64,000 nucleotides of DNA from Maribacter vaceletii (GTDB lineage: Bacteria > Bacteroidota > Bacteroidia > Flavobacteriales > Flavobacteriaceae), in the NCBI RefSeq assembly GCF_003634105.1, contig NZ_RBIQ01000007.1:124001-188000 (forward strand), given 5' to 3'. The translations under genes were made by a program, and so were the position numbers. The first letter of the stretch is position 1. Each line of letters opens with the position of its first letter. Positions 25,374-34,548 of the stretch are shown here, piece by piece. The notes under the pieces are model-generated. The model searched no databases. It saw only the letters and a list, made by a program, of their open reading frames with translations, and was not told the DNA's origin.

Positions 25374-26951
25374 ATGCTGTATTTCAGACTTTTAACAATC
25401 ATATTAATGATTACATTCATTAAACCTAAAGTCTATGCTTCAATTTCAGACACTATACCACCAATAAATACAACTATACAGCAATCAAAAAAATTCATTC
25501 AAGAAGGATATTCTATTGCTCATGAAAATCAAGAAAAAGCGTATCAACATTTTTTAAATGGAGCTACATATTATAAATTGAAAAAAGATACTACGGCATA
25601 TATAAATTGTATGCTTGGACTATCTGAAATTAAAATAAGACAAGGTAAGTTTAACAGGTCGTTTGAAATATTATGGGATATATTTCCTAAGGCAAAACAA
25701 AATTCTAATAAAAATTCATTAGCGTTGCTTCATCGAAAATTAGGGTCATTATATGGATTATATGGAAAGGACAGTCTTTCTCTATATCATCTAAAAAAAA
25801 GTGTTGAAATCGTGAAAAAAAATAATGCCCCTGAAAATCTTTTGCCTAGTTCTTATTTGCCATTAGCAATACAGTGTATTAACACTAAAAAATACGATAC
25901 CGCTTTAAAATACTTAGACTCTTGTTATTTAAGTAATAAAAAAAAAAATAGGTTAATTTATATTGACGCCTATTATGGACATATACACACTAAAAAGAAA
26001 GATTATAGAAAAGCAAACATATATTTAAAAGGTCTTACATCTAAATTTAAAGAAAGAAAATTAGGCTTTTTAGCTATGGTTTGCTCTTTTAATGGAGATT
26101 TAAAATTATCCCTTAAAGAGACGGATAGTGCTATTTATTATTACAAAAAATCTCTAGAAGTTATAAACACCATGAAAGTGCATATTGAACAAAAAACGGA
26201 AGTTTTAGAGCAACTTGCTACCTTACATTTTAAAATCAATAAAAAAGCACAAGCTTTTAACTATATGAAAAGTGCTAAAGCAATCTCTGATAGCCTTTTC
26301 CACACTCAAAGTGAACATAACAAAGAATTATTTGAAATTAAAAACAAATACCAAGAAGATCTATCTAAAAAAGAAGCCAAAATAATCGCTCAAAACAAAC
26401 TCATTGAATTAAAAGATATAGCTAGCTTTAGACAAAAACTTTTAATCAGTTTACTAATTTTATTAGCCGCTATTGGAATTTTAACTTTTAGACAACGGTA
26501 CCGAATAAAAAAAATGCTTTACAATAAAGAAAAAAATGATGCTATTTTAGAAATAAGAAATAAAGAACTTACAGCTAACGCCCTACAAATTATTGAAAAA
26601 GACCATACCGTTAATGAACTATTAGAAACAATTAAAGAAAACATACCTCAAAAATATAAGTCACTAAATAACAAATACAAGCAAAGTAATGAAAAGTTAT
26701 GGAACGATTTTCATCTTCAATTCACTAAAACCAACAGTGAATTTTATAAACGTTTACTTGAAATACACTCAAAACTTACTCCAAACGATTTAAAATGTTG
26801 TGCCCTCATAAAGCTAAAATTTGACAGTAAAGAAATGTCTCAGATTTTAGGAATCTCATTACATAGTGTGCATATGGCACGCTCTAGAGTTCGCAAAAAA
26901 TTAAATTTATCCAGAGAAGAAAACTTAAGTAACTATATCGCTATGATTTAA
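25374..26951 (+). CDS. TPR membrane regulator with LuxR-type HTH
   Basis: One-component transcription regulator of 525 residues of a kind common in Flavobacteriia. An N-terminal hydrophobic segment acts as signal or anchor. Tetratricopeptide-like helices fill about 35-320, presumably in the periplasm. One membrane segment (LLISLLILLAAIGILTF, about 356-372) is followed by a coiled coil, and a C-terminal helix-turn-helix (LTPNDLKCCALIKLKFDSKE through HMARSRVRKKLNL) resembles LuxR/GerE. No kinase or receiver domain is present. Its divergent position next to the operon promoter suggests that it controls the sulfatase operon, perhaps by sensing a glycan fragment; this is inference. Confidence 0.85.
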   Translation: MLYFRLLTIILMITFIKPKVYASISDTIPPINTTIQQSKKFIQEGYSIAHENQEKAYQHFLNGATYYKLKKDTTAYINCMLGLSEIKIRQGKFNRSFEILWDIFPKAKQNSNKNSLALLHRKLGSLYGLYGKDSLSLYHLKKSVEIVKKNNAPENLLPSSYLPLAIQCINTKKYDTALKYLDSCYLSNKKKNRLIYIDAYYGHIHTKKKDYRKANIYLKGLTSKFKERKLGFLAMVCSFNGDLKLSLKETDSAIYYYKKSLEVINTMKVHIEQKTEVLEQLATLHFKINKKAQAFNYMKSAKAISDSLFHTQSEHNKELFEIKNKYQEDLSKKEAKIIAQNKLIELKDIASFRQKLLISLLILLAAIGILTFRQRYRIKKMLYNKEKNDAILEIRNKELTANALQIIEKDHTVNELLETIKENIPQKYKSLNNKYKQSNEKLWNDFHLQFTKTNSEFYKRLLEIHSKLTPNDLKCCALIKLKFDSKEMSQILGISLHSVHMARSRVRKKLNLSREENLSNYIAMI

Positions 26952-27022
26952 TACTAGACTTAGCATTAAAAATGTGACCATATAGCATCAATTCACTATA
27001 TTTAAAAGTTGATTTTTTTTAC

Positions 27023-27658
27023 ATGAAAAAGTTTTTATTTCGTAGTCTTATATTATTAATTGTCTTACCTGGTATTGCATTAATATTAAGTAATTTTATT
27101 ATTAGTAACTCTACAAATAATAAAACATTCGACAACATTTTAGACATTCCTAAAAACAAAGTAGGGCTTGTTTTAGGCACTGCAAAAAAATTAGTTGGAG
27201 GACAACCAAACCCTTATTACACCAACAGAATTAGTGCTACTATAACTCTATTTAATTCTAATAAAATAGAGTTTGTTTTAGTAAGCGGTGATAATGGAAG
27301 TGTTTATTACAATGAACCCAATAGTTTCAAAAGAGATTTAATTAAGGGTGGTATTCCTGCTGATAAAATATTTTTAGATTATGCAGGCTTCCGCACTTTA
27401 GATTCTATGGTAAGAGCCAAGGCTGTTTTTGGCCTGGACTCTGTTACTATAATTTCTCAAAAATTTCACAATGAAAGAGCAATTTATATTGCTCAAAAAA
27501 AAGGATTAAATGCCATTGGATTTAACGCCAAGGATATTGAAGGTAAATCTGGACTTAAGGTACATCTTAGAGAATACTTTGCACGAGTAAAAGTATTTTT
27601 AGACCTTTTATTTAATACGCAACCTAAATTCTTTGGAGATAAAATTAGTATTAAGTAA
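27023..27658 (+). CDS. SanA/YdcF-like DUF218 membrane protein
   Basis: Protein of 211 residues with one N-terminal membrane segment and a DUF218 (ElyC/SanA/YdcF) domain. Visible signatures are VGLVLGTAKKLVGGQPNPYYTNRISA, VLVSGDNGSVYYNEP, GIPADKIFLDYAGFRTLDSMVRAKAVFG and ISQKFHNERAIYIA. SanA-type proteins are linked with envelope barrier function and vancomycin resistance at high temperature; the reaction is not known. It follows the regulator by 71 bases in the same direction and may be part of the locus or simply be the flanking core gene. It is convergent with the OmpA-family gene across a cluster of palindromes. Confidence 0.85.
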   Translation: MKKFLFRSLILLIVLPGIALILSNFIISNSTNNKTFDNILDIPKNKVGLVLGTAKKLVGGQPNPYYTNRISATITLFNSNKIEFVLVSGDNGSVYYNEPNSFKRDLIKGGIPADKIFLDYAGFRTLDSMVRAKAVFGLDSVTIISQKFHNERAIYIAQKKGLNAIGFNAKDIEGKSGLKVHLREYFARVKVFLDLLFNTQPKFFGDKISIK

Positions 27659-27662
27659 ACTA

Positions 27663-27749
27663 CCTCGGGGCAAGCCCACGAGGCATTTATTAGGAAACTA
27701 ATTTTGATTTCGAGGCAAGCCTCGGAGCATTTAAATCTCGATTATCGAG
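27663..27749. repeat. Cluster of three GC-rich palindromes between convergent genes
   Basis: Three hairpins lie in this gap. Bases 27663-27683 form CCTCG/CGAGG with an inner GGGC-AA-GCCC and one bulged A. Bases 27711-27724 form CGAGGC-AA-GCCTCG. Bases 27737-27749 form CTCGA-TTA-TCGAG. The first two share GGCAAGCC and are followed by GCATTTA. No good T run follows any of them, so plain intrinsic termination is not clear. They look like units of an interspersed palindromic repeat. Confidence 0.65.
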
Positions 27750-27757
27750 TAATACTT

Positions 27758-29674
27758 TTACTTAACCAATACAATTAAAGTTCTCTCATTTTGCTTATGC
27801 AAAAAATCTAAACAATACGCTCCATTAACACACCTATTAACAATCTGTTCCTCTCCGTAGCCTATAGCCCCTACTATATTAGAAACAGATGCACCTTTTT
27901 TAAGTAAATAAAATTTTATGGCATCGGCTCTTTTTTGAGATATTTTCTTATTAGTTGAAGTATATCCTTTACTACTAGTATGTGTTTCTATTCTAAGCTG
28001 TAATTGGGGGAAATTTCTTATGGTCTCAATAACTTTATCTAATTCAACAGCTATTAAAGGGGTTACTTCACTCCTACCTTTATCAAAGTAAAACTTATTA
28101 AGCTTAATAACTTCTTTATTTTCTTTTTCTTCCACCAAGTCTTTTAAAGCCACAATTCCCATATTTAATGGAGCCTTTTGCGCTTCTACCATTCCTTCTT
28201 CATTGTAAGTTACTGAAAAAGAAGAATATCCCTCTTTACTTGTATTTATGGTTATTTGTTTTTGCCAAGGCAGTTCTATACTATAATCTCCATCCTCATT
28301 AGTATATATTTCTCTTATAACACTTCCTCTATTATTTAATAGTTTCACCAAGGCTTTTTCTACACCTCTACGTGTTTTAGAATTTATTACTCTACCTTTT
28401 ATAGCAAAAGTTTTTAGACCTATTTGGTCTGACACACTAAATTTATAAATATCATCTTTTCCTTTTCCCCCTGCTCTATTGGAAGAAAAATACCCTATTA
28501 AGTTATTTGTTTTATCATTTTTCACAATGAACCCAAAATCATCGGATTTAGAGTTAATTCCGCTCCCCAAATTAATTGGTATACTATAACTCTGGTCTGC
28601 TTGTATGTTCGTTTTATAAATATCCATTCCACCAAAGCCATAAAATATGTCTGATGCATAATACAAACTACCATTATATATATAAGGTGCTATTTCATTT
28701 GCAGGAGTGTTAATTTTAGGGCCTAAATTAATTGGTCTAGACATAATTTGTCCATTATTGGTTTCTACATAGTATAAGTCAGTACCACCATAACTATCAC
28801 TAAAATTAGCTGCAAAATACAATCTATTTGTTTCTACCTGATAATGTGGGTAATAAAAAGAAGTGCTTAAATCCTTTAACAAATACCTAAAAGTATTTGT
28901 ATCATCAAAGACCCCTATAGCTAAAGAATTTTTTCCTTCTTCATTAAAAGCCATATTATCGCCATTACTATTAGAACGTATATAAAAAAGTTTTTTCAAA
29001 GTTTCTGAATAATAAGGTGTAGCCTCATGATAACCAAATTCTGGTATTCCAGTAAAAGGATTAGGGTTTAAAACTTCTCCTGTTGAATTTACTTTTGCAA
29101 TGTATATATCAAGATAACCTTCTGCATTAGATTTAGAGGCTTTTTTGTAACTAGCTATTCTACTACTACTAAATAATATTTTATCCTTATAAAAGGATGG
29201 AGAAAAATCTGCTTGAGGGCTATTTATAGAAAGGTTTTCTATTTTGAAATCTTGAGAGGATACCCCTCCAGCTAACAACTCTTTATTAAATTGATAGTTC
29301 TTAAATAATTCTTCGGATAATAAATGTAATTTAGATTGTAAAAAAGCATCAACCCTTTCTTTCTGATTATTTTTAGACAAACTTTGAAGCATTTTATTTA
29401 CTCTATGAGTAGATAAAATAGTATCATTTTCTTTATTAATATTAATATATAATTGCGAAGCGTTTTTAAAATCTTTTATTTGAAAATAACTATCTGCTAA
29501 TTTTAGTTGTTGTTCTTGCGTTAATGGCCATTTTGTTTCCTCTTTACGGTACTCCTCTATAGCTTTAGTAAAATTATATTCATAAAAATAGATATCTGCT
29601 TTAGACTTTTTATTTTGTCCAAGAGATAATTTACTTACTACTAAAAATACTATTATTATATATCTAAATTTCAT
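27758..29674 (-). CDS. OmpA-family protein with TPR and PD40 propeller
   Basis: Exported protein of 638 residues. After the signal peptide MKFRYIIIVFLVVSKLSLGQ come TPR-like helices (about 25-120) and WD40-like PD40 blades (about 170-420, for example GGTDLYYVET and GGMDIYKTN). A carboxypeptidase-regulatory-like beta domain follows (430-510), and then a C-terminal OmpA peptidoglycan-binding domain (FYFDKGRSEVTP through KRADAIKFYLLKKG). It resembles PorE-like partners of type IX secretion. I use the ATG at 29674 because it begins the signal peptide; an upstream in-frame start at 29734 would overlap the PorP gene. It is third in the operon with the giant surface protein and PorP, and may anchor that complex to the cell wall. 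Confidence 0.88.
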   Translation of the reverse strand: MKFRYIIIVFLVVSKLSLGQNKKSKADIYFYEYNFTKAIEEYRKEETKWPLTQEQQLKLADSYFQIKDFKNASQLYININKENDTILSTHRVNKMLQSLSKNNQKERVDAFLQSKLHLLSEELFKNYQFNKELLAGGVSSQDFKIENLSINSPQADFSPSFYKDKILFSSSRIASYKKASKSNAEGYLDIYIAKVNSTGEVLNPNPFTGIPEFGYHEATPYYSETLKKLFYIRSNSNGDNMAFNEEGKNSLAIGVFDDTNTFRYLLKDLSTSFYYPHYQVETNRLYFAANFSDSYGGTDLYYVETNNGQIMSRPINLGPKINTPANEIAPYIYNGSLYYASDIFYGFGGMDIYKTNIQADQSYSIPINLGSGINSKSDDFGFIVKNDKTNNLIGYFSSNRAGGKGKDDIYKFSVSDQIGLKTFAIKGRVINSKTRRGVEKALVKLLNNRGSVIREIYTNEDGDYSIELPWQKQITINTSKEGYSSFSVTYNEEGMVEAQKAPLNMGIVALKDLVEEKENKEVIKLNKFYFDKGRSEVTPLIAVELDKVIETIRNFPQLQLRIETHTSSKGYTSTNKKISQKRADAIKFYLLKKGASVSNIVGAIGYGEEQIVNRCVNGAYCLDFLHKQNERTLIVLVK

Positions 29675-29687
29675 ATTCTTACAAGCT

Positions 29688-30698
29688 TTAGAAAAATCTT
29701 GGAGTATCAATTTGTTTTGGCTTCCCTTTTGCATTTTGGCTTTCTCCTTTATTAGAAGACTTATTAGTTCTATTCGTATTGGAACTTCTTCCTAAATAAA
29801 ACTTAAGAATAAATTCATGAGAACCGCTATTAAAATCTCCTAAGAGGTTTGTATTATAATCATAAGAATAACCAACATACATTGTGTTAGATATTTGAAA
29901 ACCAGCTAACCCACTAAAAGCATTATCTACTCTATAGGATACTCCTGCCGTAAATACATCTTTAATTAAAAAATTAGTAGACACATTAATATTAACAGGT
30001 GCTCCTTGTAATGAATTTATTAAAAATGCGGGTTTAAATTTAAGTCCTTCCGACAAGTTAAACACATAACCACCTACAAAGTTAAATTGTATTTTGTCTT
30101 CTACAACAGTAGCAACATCCTCATTATATACACTTTCCGTCAAAAAATTAGGAATTGAAGCCCCTAAATACCACTGATTCCCATACATGAAAAGACCTGC
30201 TCCTACAGTAGGATAAAATTTGTTTACTGTTTCTCTATCTAAAATTGGCTCTCCAGGGTTTTCAAAGGTACCTTTAGAAAAATCTACATTCAAAAATGAC
30301 CCTCCAGCATCTATTCCAAAAGATAGCTTTGTTTCATCGGTTACTTTAACTTGATAAGAATATGCTATATCTAAAAAAGTTTGTGTTAATGGTCCTATTT
30401 GGTCATTTATAATATTAATTCCCAATCCCATTTTTTCATTTTGGAAAGGAAGGTTTGCTCCCAAACGTATAGTTCTTGGAGCCCCATCAATATCTATCCA
30501 TTGCGCTCTATATGCTGCACTTATTTCTGGAGACTCAACACTCCCAACATAGGCAGGGTTAAAACTTCCAATATTATACATATACTGCGTATACTGGGGT
30601 TCTTTTTGAGCAAAAACCGATGTTATACTAAATAACAAAAGTAATATGGAAACAAACAAAAATTGCTTTTGTATGTCTATCTTATATTTCATATACAT
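29688..30698 (-). CDS. PorP/SprF family type IX secretion outer-membrane protein
   Basis: Outer-membrane beta-barrel-like protein of 336 residues with N-terminal signal (FVSILLLLFSITSVFAQ). Family features are EPQYTQYMYNIGSFNPAYVGS at the mature N terminus, AAYRAQW, GLGINIINDQIGPL and a C-terminal FILKFYLGR barrel strand. PorP/SprF proteins serve the export or surface attachment of type B CTD proteins, and this gene directly follows such a protein with TAATG overlap, supporting the start at 30698. An ATG two codons later would also give a good signal. The C-terminal tail is rich in Ser, Asn and Lys. Confidence 0.92.
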   Translation of the reverse strand: MYMKYKIDIQKQFLFVSILLLLFSITSVFAQKEPQYTQYMYNIGSFNPAYVGSVESPEISAAYRAQWIDIDGAPRTIRLGANLPFQNEKMGLGINIINDQIGPLTQTFLDIAYSYQVKVTDETKLSFGIDAGGSFLNVDFSKGTFENPGEPILDRETVNKFYPTVGAGLFMYGNQWYLGASIPNFLTESVYNEDVATVVEDKIQFNFVGGYVFNLSEGLKFKPAFLINSLQGAPVNINVSTNFLIKDVFTAGVSYRVDNAFSGLAGFQISNTMYVGYSYDYNTNLLGDFNSGSHEFILKFYLGRSSNTNRTNKSSNKGESQNAKGKPKQIDTPRFF

Positions 30699-33600
30699 TA
30701 TCTTATTAACTGTATCCAGCCTTTTTTAACTTTAGAACCATCTCCTAAATCTAGAATATAAAAATAAGTTCCGCTAGGAGATTGTTTCCCTTCATAAAAT
30801 CCGTCCCAAATTATAGTGTCCGTTATATTTTTTCTTTCTAGTATTAAGCTTCCATAACGGTCAAAAATTGTAATAGAGAGGTTAGGAAAATCAGGTAATA
30901 TATTAGAATCTTGAACCTTTAAAACATCATTTGTACCATCACCATTTGGAGAAAACTGGTTGAACAAAAATCCTTCTTCGGCTGGTGTAGGTTCACTAAC
31001 TGTTACCTCCACAACTGCCTCATTATTTTCAAGATTACTATCCGTTGGAAAAGAACTTAATAACGTAGCCGTATTTGTAAATAATCCTTCATTAGGGACT
31101 GTTACCGTAATTATTAAAGTAGCTTCTTCCCCTCTTTCTAAGACTGGAATTTCCCAAATACCTGTATTTATATCATAGACACTACCTGGTTCTGCAATTG
31201 GATCTTCTACGATAGTAAAATTATCTGTGTTTATAATTTCTGAAATTCGTATTTGCGAAACACTTTCCCCTTCTTGAGATTTATTTTCAACCTTTATTGT
31301 AAACACTATTTGGTCACCTACTAACGGCCTACTACTTAGTGCTGCTTTAGTAATTTCTAAATCTGTTCCCTCAGGGATATCTAATTCTAAAGAAACTGTT
31401 GCTGTATCATTAGCTAAGTTATTATCTAATGGAAATGATTCTAATAATTCTGCTGTGTTGGTATAAACTCCTCCTGCTAATACAGTAGCCTCTATAGTTA
31501 ACGTAGCTGTTGCATTAGCCTGTAAATTTTCAAAAATCCAATTACCACTTACTTCATCATACATTCCTGTAGATGTTTCACTAGAAACATACTCAAAACC
31601 AGATTCTAAAACATCTCCTATAGTTATATTTTTTCCTTCATTAGCAGATATATTATTCACTGTAATGGTAAAAATTACATTCTCCCCTAGTATAGCATTT
31701 GGATTATCTAATGTTTTTAAAACTTCTAAATCTATAGGGTCTGGTGTACAATCTGAGACCACGGTAATAGTTACCTCTGTAGAGCTATTTGTACATGGGG
31801 CTTGCGCTCCAGTAGTTGTATATCTAAATATATATTCCCCTACAGCTTCTTCTAAGAAATTAACTTCATTGTCTTGGTTAATCTCTAATGTGGCTGGGCC
31901 CGACACAAAAGTCCACTCCCCTTCATCTACATCTCCTGATAAACGAGTGTCTAAATCTATAAGACTTAACGGTTGTTGTGTAGAGTTTAAATTACATGCC
32001 GTAGCATTACTAGGAATACCAGAAGAAGGTGTTTCCAATATAGTTACCTCAACCGCTATTCTTTCTAACGAAGGGCAACCATTTGCTATGGCTTCTGCAT
32101 AAAAAAATGTGCTTTCATCCACTATAGGCGTTACAAAAGAGCTTCCTGTTCCTATTTGTGTTCCTCCAGTTGGTCTATCAAACCATCGTATAGATGCTCC
32201 GTCACTAGGAGTTGCGGTTATTAAGCCTGAATCTGATTCACATTTTGTTTCTCCTGTAGTTGAAATTATTGTAGGTATTTCATTAGAAATTAATTCAATT
32301 TCTAAAACACCTCCTGCACAATTGTTAGCACTATCATAAAAATAACCAAAGAAGGACCCTTGAACCGTAACATCTTGACTTTCTGCTGGTGTTAAACGCG
32401 CTCCCGAATTAAGTGGATTAGAAGATTGACTCCATCTTAATTCCATTCCTGCTGGTGGTGTAGAATCTGTATACTCATTTAAGTTTGCTTGTATAGCTCC
32501 ACAAAATTCTGCGCTTGGCGCATCTGGGCTTAACAATGGTGTTGGTGCACAATTATCATCATCTCCAATAGTTCCTGTTGCTCTACCATCTCCAGCAATA
32601 AGAACTCCATTAGTCGCACCACTTAAACGAATTGTAAAAGTCTCCGATTCTTCTAAAAGATCATCATCATTAATTGGAACCTCTATTGTTTCTGTCTCCC
32701 CTTGTGTTCCTGCAAAAGTTACGCTACTAGCTACGCCTGTAAAATCTACCCCACCACCTGTTGCGGTACCATTTGTAAATGCATAATTAACTGTTGTGCC
32801 ACCTGCTACCGCATTATCTAAAGTTACTGTAAACACTAAATTACCACCTACAACATCTTCATTTTCTGTAACATCTGCAATACTAAGGGTTGCTGTATCA
32901 TTATCTTGAATAGTAACTGTGGCAGTACGCGCAGAAGCTGGCGTTGCTAAATCATAATTTGTACCAGCAACTAATCGTATTACTACCGTTTCGGAACCTT
33001 CAAAAATAGCATCATCAGTAGGGTTAATTGTTATTAAACCTGTTTCCTGCCCATTAGGAATAGATACAGTTGTACCAATACTTGCATAGTCTGCACCAGT
33101 AGAAGTAGATGTACCTAGTATTTGAAAATTAACTACAATTGGGCTTCCTGTAGTATTAGCCCTTCCTAAATCTACTGTAAAAACACCATTTCTCCCTACT
33201 TCTGCAGCTTCTGTAGCTGTCGCATCTGTAGCGGTTAAGGATGCTATATAAATATCATCATCTTCGTTAGTAACTGGAACATTAGCAACTGTCCCACCAT
33301 TTAAAGTATTATAATCAGGATCTGCAGAAGTTACATTACCTGTAATTATACTGTAATTTTGTGGTCCATCTACTAACACATCATCTACTCCTGTTACTGT
33401 AACAAGAACTCCACTATCCCAATTAGCAACAGGGATATTTACTGTTGCAGGTACTGTCCCTTCTGTTGCATCTGAACTAGACAAAGCAATATTTACAGGA
33501 TTTTCAGGTTGGCTATCTAATGTTACTCTAAATGTTGCTGTTTGTCCCGCCTCTGTAGTATTCCTATTTATTGCCGTAACATTTACTCCTGCTGTATCAT

Positions 33601-34387
33601 TATCTGCAATAGTAACAGTACCACTTTCAGAACCTACTAAAGGAGTAAATGATGTACTACTAGTACCCGTTATAGTTAACAATACGGTTTCGGCTCCTTC
33701 TATAAAATTATCATCTATTGGTAGTATATTTATATTTCTTGCAAGTTGAGTTGCATTAAAAGTAGCTGCCCCGGTAGTAGTATAATCCTCTGTAGCCCCC
33801 AATATAGCAGAACCTGTTAATGTGTAATTAACCGTTAGAGATGTTCCCGTATTATTATTATCACTTAATCTTAATAGAAAACGGCCATTTACTGGACCTT
33901 CTTCGTCTGCATTAGGTATACTTTCAATAACTCTAACCGTTCCTGTATCATCATTTAAAATCCCAACTATAGCAGTATCCGTAATATCAACAAAAAATAG
34001 AAAAAAGCCTGTTGGAATAAAATTATCCATCGATATTATTAATTCCTCTAAACCCTCTATATTAGTATCAGGAGTTGGCAAAACATTAAAATTTATTGTT
34101 TCACCATCATTTCCATTAAAATTTAATGTTTGACTTACAATGGGTGTATAATCATTATCTGATAGAAGAGCAGTATCATCAGAAGTAGAGATATCTACTG
34201 AAAATGGATTAGGAGTAGCTCCTGTTAAAGTAGCAGACATTACAATAACGCCATCATCTTCATTAGCACTTACATCTTCAATAGTTATTGTTTGACTGTA
34301 ACTATTAACATTAAACAAAAGAATTAGTAAAAAAAATACCCCCTTTACTATTAAATGATATACATTATATTTTTCTTTCAATTTCAT
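30698..34387 (-). CDS. Giant Calx-beta/DUF11 surface protein with type B sorting domain
   Basis: Secreted adhesin-like protein of 1229 residues. A signal peptide (about 1-32) is followed by at least five Calx-beta repeats (about 35-620), each with the NDDT/DNDTA calcium-loop ending. Next come Ig-like regions with CESDSG and ACNLNST motifs, and two DUF11-like repeats (about 890-1130, DLEVLKTLDNPNAILGENV and DLEITKAALSSRPLVGDQI). The C-terminal gliding-motility type B sorting domain is FSPNGDGTNDVLKV through WDGFYEGKQSPSGTYFYI. It should be exported by type IX secretion and bind calcium and surfaces. The start at 34387 is the ATG that opens the signal peptide. It is first in the operon with PorP and the OmpA-family protein. 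Confidence 0.93.
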   Translation of the reverse strand: MKLKEKYNVYHLIVKGVFFLLILLFNVNSYSQTITIEDVSANEDDGVIVMSATLTGATPNPFSVDISTSDDTALLSDNDYTPIVSQTLNFNGNDGETINFNVLPTPDTNIEGLEELIISMDNFIPTGFFLFFVDITDTAIVGILNDDTGTVRVIESIPNADEEGPVNGRFLLRLSDNNNTGTSLTVNYTLTGSAILGATEDYTTTGAATFNATQLARNINILPIDDNFIEGAETVLLTITGTSSTSFTPLVGSESGTVTIADNDTAGVNVTAINRNTTEAGQTATFRVTLDSQPENPVNIALSSSDATEGTVPATVNIPVANWDSGVLVTVTGVDDVLVDGPQNYSIITGNVTSADPDYNTLNGGTVANVPVTNEDDDIYIASLTATDATATEAAEVGRNGVFTVDLGRANTTGSPIVVNFQILGTSTSTGADYASIGTTVSIPNGQETGLITINPTDDAIFEGSETVVIRLVAGTNYDLATPASARTATVTIQDNDTATLSIADVTENEDVVGGNLVFTVTLDNAVAGGTTVNYAFTNGTATGGGVDFTGVASSVTFAGTQGETETIEVPINDDDLLEESETFTIRLSGATNGVLIAGDGRATGTIGDDDNCAPTPLLSPDAPSAEFCGAIQANLNEYTDSTPPAGMELRWSQSSNPLNSGARLTPAESQDVTVQGSFFGYFYDSANNCAGGVLEIELISNEIPTIISTTGETKCESDSGLITATPSDGASIRWFDRPTGGTQIGTGSSFVTPIVDESTFFYAEAIANGCPSLERIAVEVTILETPSSGIPSNATACNLNSTQQPLSLIDLDTRLSGDVDEGEWTFVSGPATLEINQDNEVNFLEEAVGEYIFRYTTTGAQAPCTNSSTEVTITVVSDCTPDPIDLEVLKTLDNPNAILGENVIFTITVNNISANEGKNITIGDVLESGFEYVSSETSTGMYDEVSGNWIFENLQANATATLTIEATVLAGGVYTNTAELLESFPLDNNLANDTATVSLELDIPEGTDLEITKAALSSRPLVGDQIVFTIKVENKSQEGESVSQIRISEIINTDNFTIVEDPIAEPGSVYDINTGIWEIPVLERGEEATLIITVTVPNEGLFTNTATLLSSFPTDSNLENNEAVVEVTVSEPTPAEEGFLFNQFSPNGDGTNDVLKVQDSNILPDFPNLSITIFDRYGSLILERKNITDTIIWDGFYEGKQSPSGTYFYILDLGDGSKVKKGWIQLIR

Positions 34388-34432
34388 AACTGTTTTATGA
34401 ATTAACACGAATTCAATCCACAGCAAAACAAG

Positions 34433-34460
34433 TATTTATAAGGCAAAATTTGGGTGTCAA
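34433..34460 (-). promoter_or_regulatory. Possible promoter of the surface-protein operon
   Basis: On the minus strand TTG (within TTGACA, 34460-34455), a 17-base spacer and TATAAATA lie about 45 bases before the ATG. The -7 box fits TAnnTTTG poorly, so this is a weak call. Confidence 0.3.
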
Positions 34461-34548
34461 TATTACTAAAAAAATAAGCCATTACCTCAGGAAATAGCTT
34501 AAATTAGATTTTTTTGGATAAAATACAGTATTATAGGTTATTAGGTAA

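Noticed and set aside
27700-27757. Palindromes between the SanA-like and OmpA-family genes as plain intrinsic terminators
   Set aside because: They are stable hairpins but lack a following T run in either direction.
31665-32102. Plus-strand open frame of 145 codons within the giant surface protein gene
   Set aside because: It lies wholly antisense to a gene with clear Calx-beta, DUF11 and sorting domains, and its own translation has no recognisable domain.
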